Source: Rhodobacteraceae bacterium NBU2976 (GTDB taxonomy: Bacteria > Pseudomonadota > Alphaproteobacteria > Rhodobacterales > Rhodobacteraceae). Taken from it: DNA of 64,000 nucleotides. Under the pieces are notes generated by a model. That model did no database searches, was not told the DNA's origin, and saw nothing but the letters and a program-made list of their open reading frames with translations. The position numbers were made by a program, and so were the translations under genes. The stretch covers positions 1,240,001 through 1,304,000 of the forward strand of contig JALPRQ010000001.1 of NCBI GenBank assembly GCA_023630215.1, in the 5' to 3' direction. Position 1 is the stretch's first letter, and each line of letters starts with the position of its first letter. Below, piece after piece: positions 62,049 through 64,000 of this stretch.

Positions 62049-62846
62049 CTAGCCGGACGGACATCCGAACAGTTCGATCGCGCGCGTGTCCTGAATCACT
62101 GTCAGGCGAAGTCTGGAACGGTCAACGGAAAGCATCCCACCACCAAAATACTGAAGTTCTGTGATGCCCGTCAGCTCGCGCCCTGACCAATCTGTGTCCG
62201 CCGCAGCAATCCAGATATCCGGGTCACGATATTCGATGACCAGTTGTTGAGAGCCAGTCAAATCACGCGCGAAGGTCATGTTGGCGGTAATTTCGAACCC
62301 TTTTCGGCTGGGGGCTAGTTGACAGGTCACATTCTGAATTCCCGCTTGTTGGGGGGTCAGAGGAACATCCGCAAGAGCCGCACGAATTTCCACGGCGCGT
62401 TCAGAGGGTTCGGTAGGGCTGAGGCGTTGGGCCAAGCGGGCGTCGGCCGGGATGCAGATATCCGCACAGACGCCAAAGCTAACCTGAACGTCGATATTCA
62501 CGGGCAGAGAGGGATTTTCCGGGACGATAGTGACCGGCACAATAACCGTTCCGCTATAGCCGATCGACATCATATCATTGGTATGGAAAACGTGGGGGGT
62601 TGGCCAGCTCCACCGTAGCTCGAGTATATTTTCCGACGCGCTCCAGTCAAACTCCGGGGGAATGCCCGCAGGGCCGGGCACCCGCCAATAGGTTTTCCAC
62701 CCCGGGTTCAGGTCTATCGCAATCGCGGTTTGATAGGAACCGTCGGTATTTTGCCAACCGTATAGATAGTCGATAGACCCAAAATCCGTCTGCGCAAATG
62801 CAGCGGGTGCGACGAGGGTCCAAATGGCGATCAGAAACGTTTTCAT
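62049..62846 (-). CDS. Periplasmic protein with a DsbD N-terminal-like domain
   Basis: 265 residues from ATG 62846. Signal peptide MKTFLIAIWTLVAPAAFAQ. Beta-rich domain with NPGWKTYWRVPGPAGIPPEF and VSFGVCADICIPADARL, the Cys pair typical of the DsbD alpha domain (Cys about 146 and 150). No membrane or thioredoxin domain follows, so it is not a complete reductant shuttle. Possibly a partner of a cytochrome or copper system. Function uncertain. Confidence 0.8.
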   Translation of the reverse strand: MKTFLIAIWTLVAPAAFAQTDFGSIDYLYGWQNTDGSYQTAIAIDLNPGWKTYWRVPGPAGIPPEFDWSASENILELRWSWPTPHVFHTNDMMSIGYSGTVIVPVTIVPENPSLPVNIDVQVSFGVCADICIPADARLAQRLSPTEPSERAVEIRAALADVPLTPQQAGIQNVTCQLAPSRKGFEITANMTFARDLTGSQQLVIEYRDPDIWIAAADTDWSGRELTGITELQYFGGGMLSVDRSRLRLTVIQDTRAIELFGCPSG

Positions 62847-62939
62847 GACGGCACTATAGGCCTGAGACAAAAAAGAAAAAGTCACAAATCGGCGATAGGA
62901 ATGCTTGAAAACGTGAACAGCGCGGCGCATTTTGAAACA

Positions 62940-63518
62940 ATGACAGATAACACGCTAGAAGAGCTTCCCTTTCTTGATGGAAAATTCCTGATCGCCATGC
63001 CGGGCATGGGGGATCCGCGATTTGATCGATCAGTGGTCTTCATGTGTGCGCATACGCCTGAGGGGGCGATGGGTTTGATGATCAATCGACCCGTTGCTGA
63101 TCTGTCGTTCGAAGACCTGATGGAACAACTGGATATCCAAGGTCATGCGGACACGCCGCCCGATGTCCTGTTTGGTGGTCCGGTTGAAAATGGCCGCGGT
63201 TTTGTCCTCCATTCGGCGGATTACGAAAGCGAGGATTCTACGATGGCCATTTCCGATGACGTGGCCATGACCGCGACAATGGATGTCTTGCGCGATATTG
63301 CTGACGGCAAGGGGCCCGTTAAACGGTTGCTGTGCCTTGGGTATTCCGGTTGGGGTCCCGGCCAGCTTGAGGCAGAAATCCAACGCAATGGTTGGCTGAT
63401 ATGTGATGGCGACCCGACAATCATTTTTGATGTGCCTGTCGCAGAAAAATGGGTGGCAGCGACGCGCACATTGGGGATCGACCCATCGATGCTGTCTTCC
63501 GAAGGTGGACGGGCCTAG
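62940..63518 (+). CDS. YqgE/AlgH family protein (DUF179)
   Basis: 192 residues from ATG 62940 (an ATG at 62901 would add 13 residues). GKFLIAMPGMGDPRFDRSVVFMCAHTPEGAMGLMINRPV is the family start, given here in part (MPGMGDPRF, HTPEGAMGL, GGPVENGRGF), and LLCLGYSGWGPGQLEAEI the end. Cytoplasmic, function unclear; often near the Holliday resolvase gene yqgF. Downstream is non-coding for over 300 bases. Confidence 0.9.
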   Translation: MTDNTLEELPFLDGKFLIAMPGMGDPRFDRSVVFMCAHTPEGAMGLMINRPVADLSFEDLMEQLDIQGHADTPPDVLFGGPVENGRGFVLHSADYESEDSTMAISDDVAMTATMDVLRDIADGKGPVKRLLCLGYSGWGPGQLEAEIQRNGWLICDGDPTIIFDVPVAEKWVAATRTLGIDPSMLSSEGGRA

Positions 63519-63852
63519 GATAATAAATTGGGATTATTGACATAGTTACAATACTCAAGCCGGGGCGGTTTGGAATGAAAATTGTAGGAATAAGCACCGC
63601 CACGGGTTAAGCGTGTTGTATGACCTTTCAGTCCGCAACCGTCTTGCACAGGCAGGAACCGCCACCCGAACGGTCTAGGTAGGTCACCTCAGATGCTACG
63701 AAAACACCTGAGATAGTTACCTATTGCGCGGATTTTGTACTGACGGTGCTCGATCAGTTAGTCAACGATTCAAAGCTTGGCGTGCCGGTAAAACTAAGTG
63801 CAACACGAACCGCCGTATCGCATACTTTTGTAGCGACTGGGTAAGTCTAGCG
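63519..63852. other. Intergenic region before the right edge
   Basis: 334 bases with no confident gene. It contains a GGCGGT/ACCGCC inverted repeat (about 63565-63602) and a CTCAG/CTGAG pair around 63690-63715. No tRNA was recognised. The sequence is less GC-rich than its neighbours. Confidence 0.35.
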
Positions 63853-64000
63853 ATGTCTGGTCTGCATGGCCTTCGGGCCCTTGCCGAAAAATCGCTGGCA
63901 CAGAATGTCGGGCAGCCAAGCCTGATCGCGCTGGCTATTACCAACGAGCGGGAGTCGAAAACCTATTATGATCGGCTGGAACGGGACCAGAAAACACTCG
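63853..64000 (+). CDS. Partial ORF running off the right edge
   Basis: ATG 63853 is open to the end of the window (49 codons), and the frame is open upstream as well. It reads MSGLHGLRALAEKSLAQN then VGQPSLIALAITNERES, a plausible soluble alpha-helical protein. No family recognised. The start could be earlier, and the 3' end is missing. Confidence 0.3.
   Translation, partial: MSGLHGLRALAEKSLAQNVGQPSLIALAITNERESKTYYDRLERDQKTL

Overview
The window is a contiguous chromosomal piece of an alphaproteobacterium, most likely a marine Rhodobacterales (Roseobacter-type) species. The reasons are the gene order of the division and cell wall (dcw) cluster, the DUF2484 gene between murC and murB, a long leader upstream of mraZ like the UpsM leader of Rhodobacter sphaeroides, the plsY-pyrC-pyrB order, and a generally GC-rich, tightly packed layout with many overlapping start and stop codons. 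No database was searched; all family names come from reading the proteins.

Layout. 1-6.6 kb: edge of a lipoprotein gene, an operon of a 29-residue membrane peptide, an XpaC-like and a TelA-like protein, a TerC membrane protein, a cold-shock protein, an Excalibur lipoprotein, gatA/gatC and a small secreted protein. 6.6-8.6 kb: an AT-rich island with a reverse transcriptase and an upstream structured RNA. 8.6-15.1 kb: tadA, a membrane protein, a pseudouridine synthase, the RNase P RNA, an OmpA-like protein, a two-gene radical-SAM/precursor cassette and a PPC-repeat exported protein. 15.1-38.3 kb: mraZ, rsmH, ftsL, ftsI, murE, murF, mraY, an SDR, a truncated murD, ftsW, murG, murC, two small membrane proteins, murB, ddl, ftsQ, ftsA, ftsZ, lpxC, bamD, recN. 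38.3-64 kb: a hydrolase, an aldo/keto reductase, a CoA transferase, an S49 protease, an exchanger, an SDR, uvrC-pgsA-moaD-moaE, gshA, GNAT, rsmE, ubiA, an OmpA protein, plsY, a dihydroorotase-like gene, two tandem membrane proteins, pyrB, a uracil-DNA glycosylase, moaB, a DsbD-like protein, yqgE and an edge ORF.

The most striking object is the reverse transcriptase island. Upstream of the RT gene, the 138-nt segment 8364-8501 behaves as a template unit of the DRT2/neo kind. Joined head to tail through a 4-nt repeat (ACGA) that occurs exactly 138 nt apart, it would create a TTGACA-N17-TATACT promoter that does not exist on the chromosome, and it would turn one of six frames, and only one, into an open frame without end. 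A closing helix and a pseudoknot flank the template. This predicts a gene that exists only after rolling-circle reverse transcription.

Other points worth attention are a candidate ribosomal peptide or protein modification system with three consecutive W-x-R motifs next to a radical SAM/SPASM enzyme; a murD that lacks its C-terminal ligase domain inside an otherwise intact cell wall operon; a dihydroorotase homologue without its metal-binding motifs beside pyrB; and a leader upstream of mraZ with two hairpins, one of which covers the ribosome binding site.
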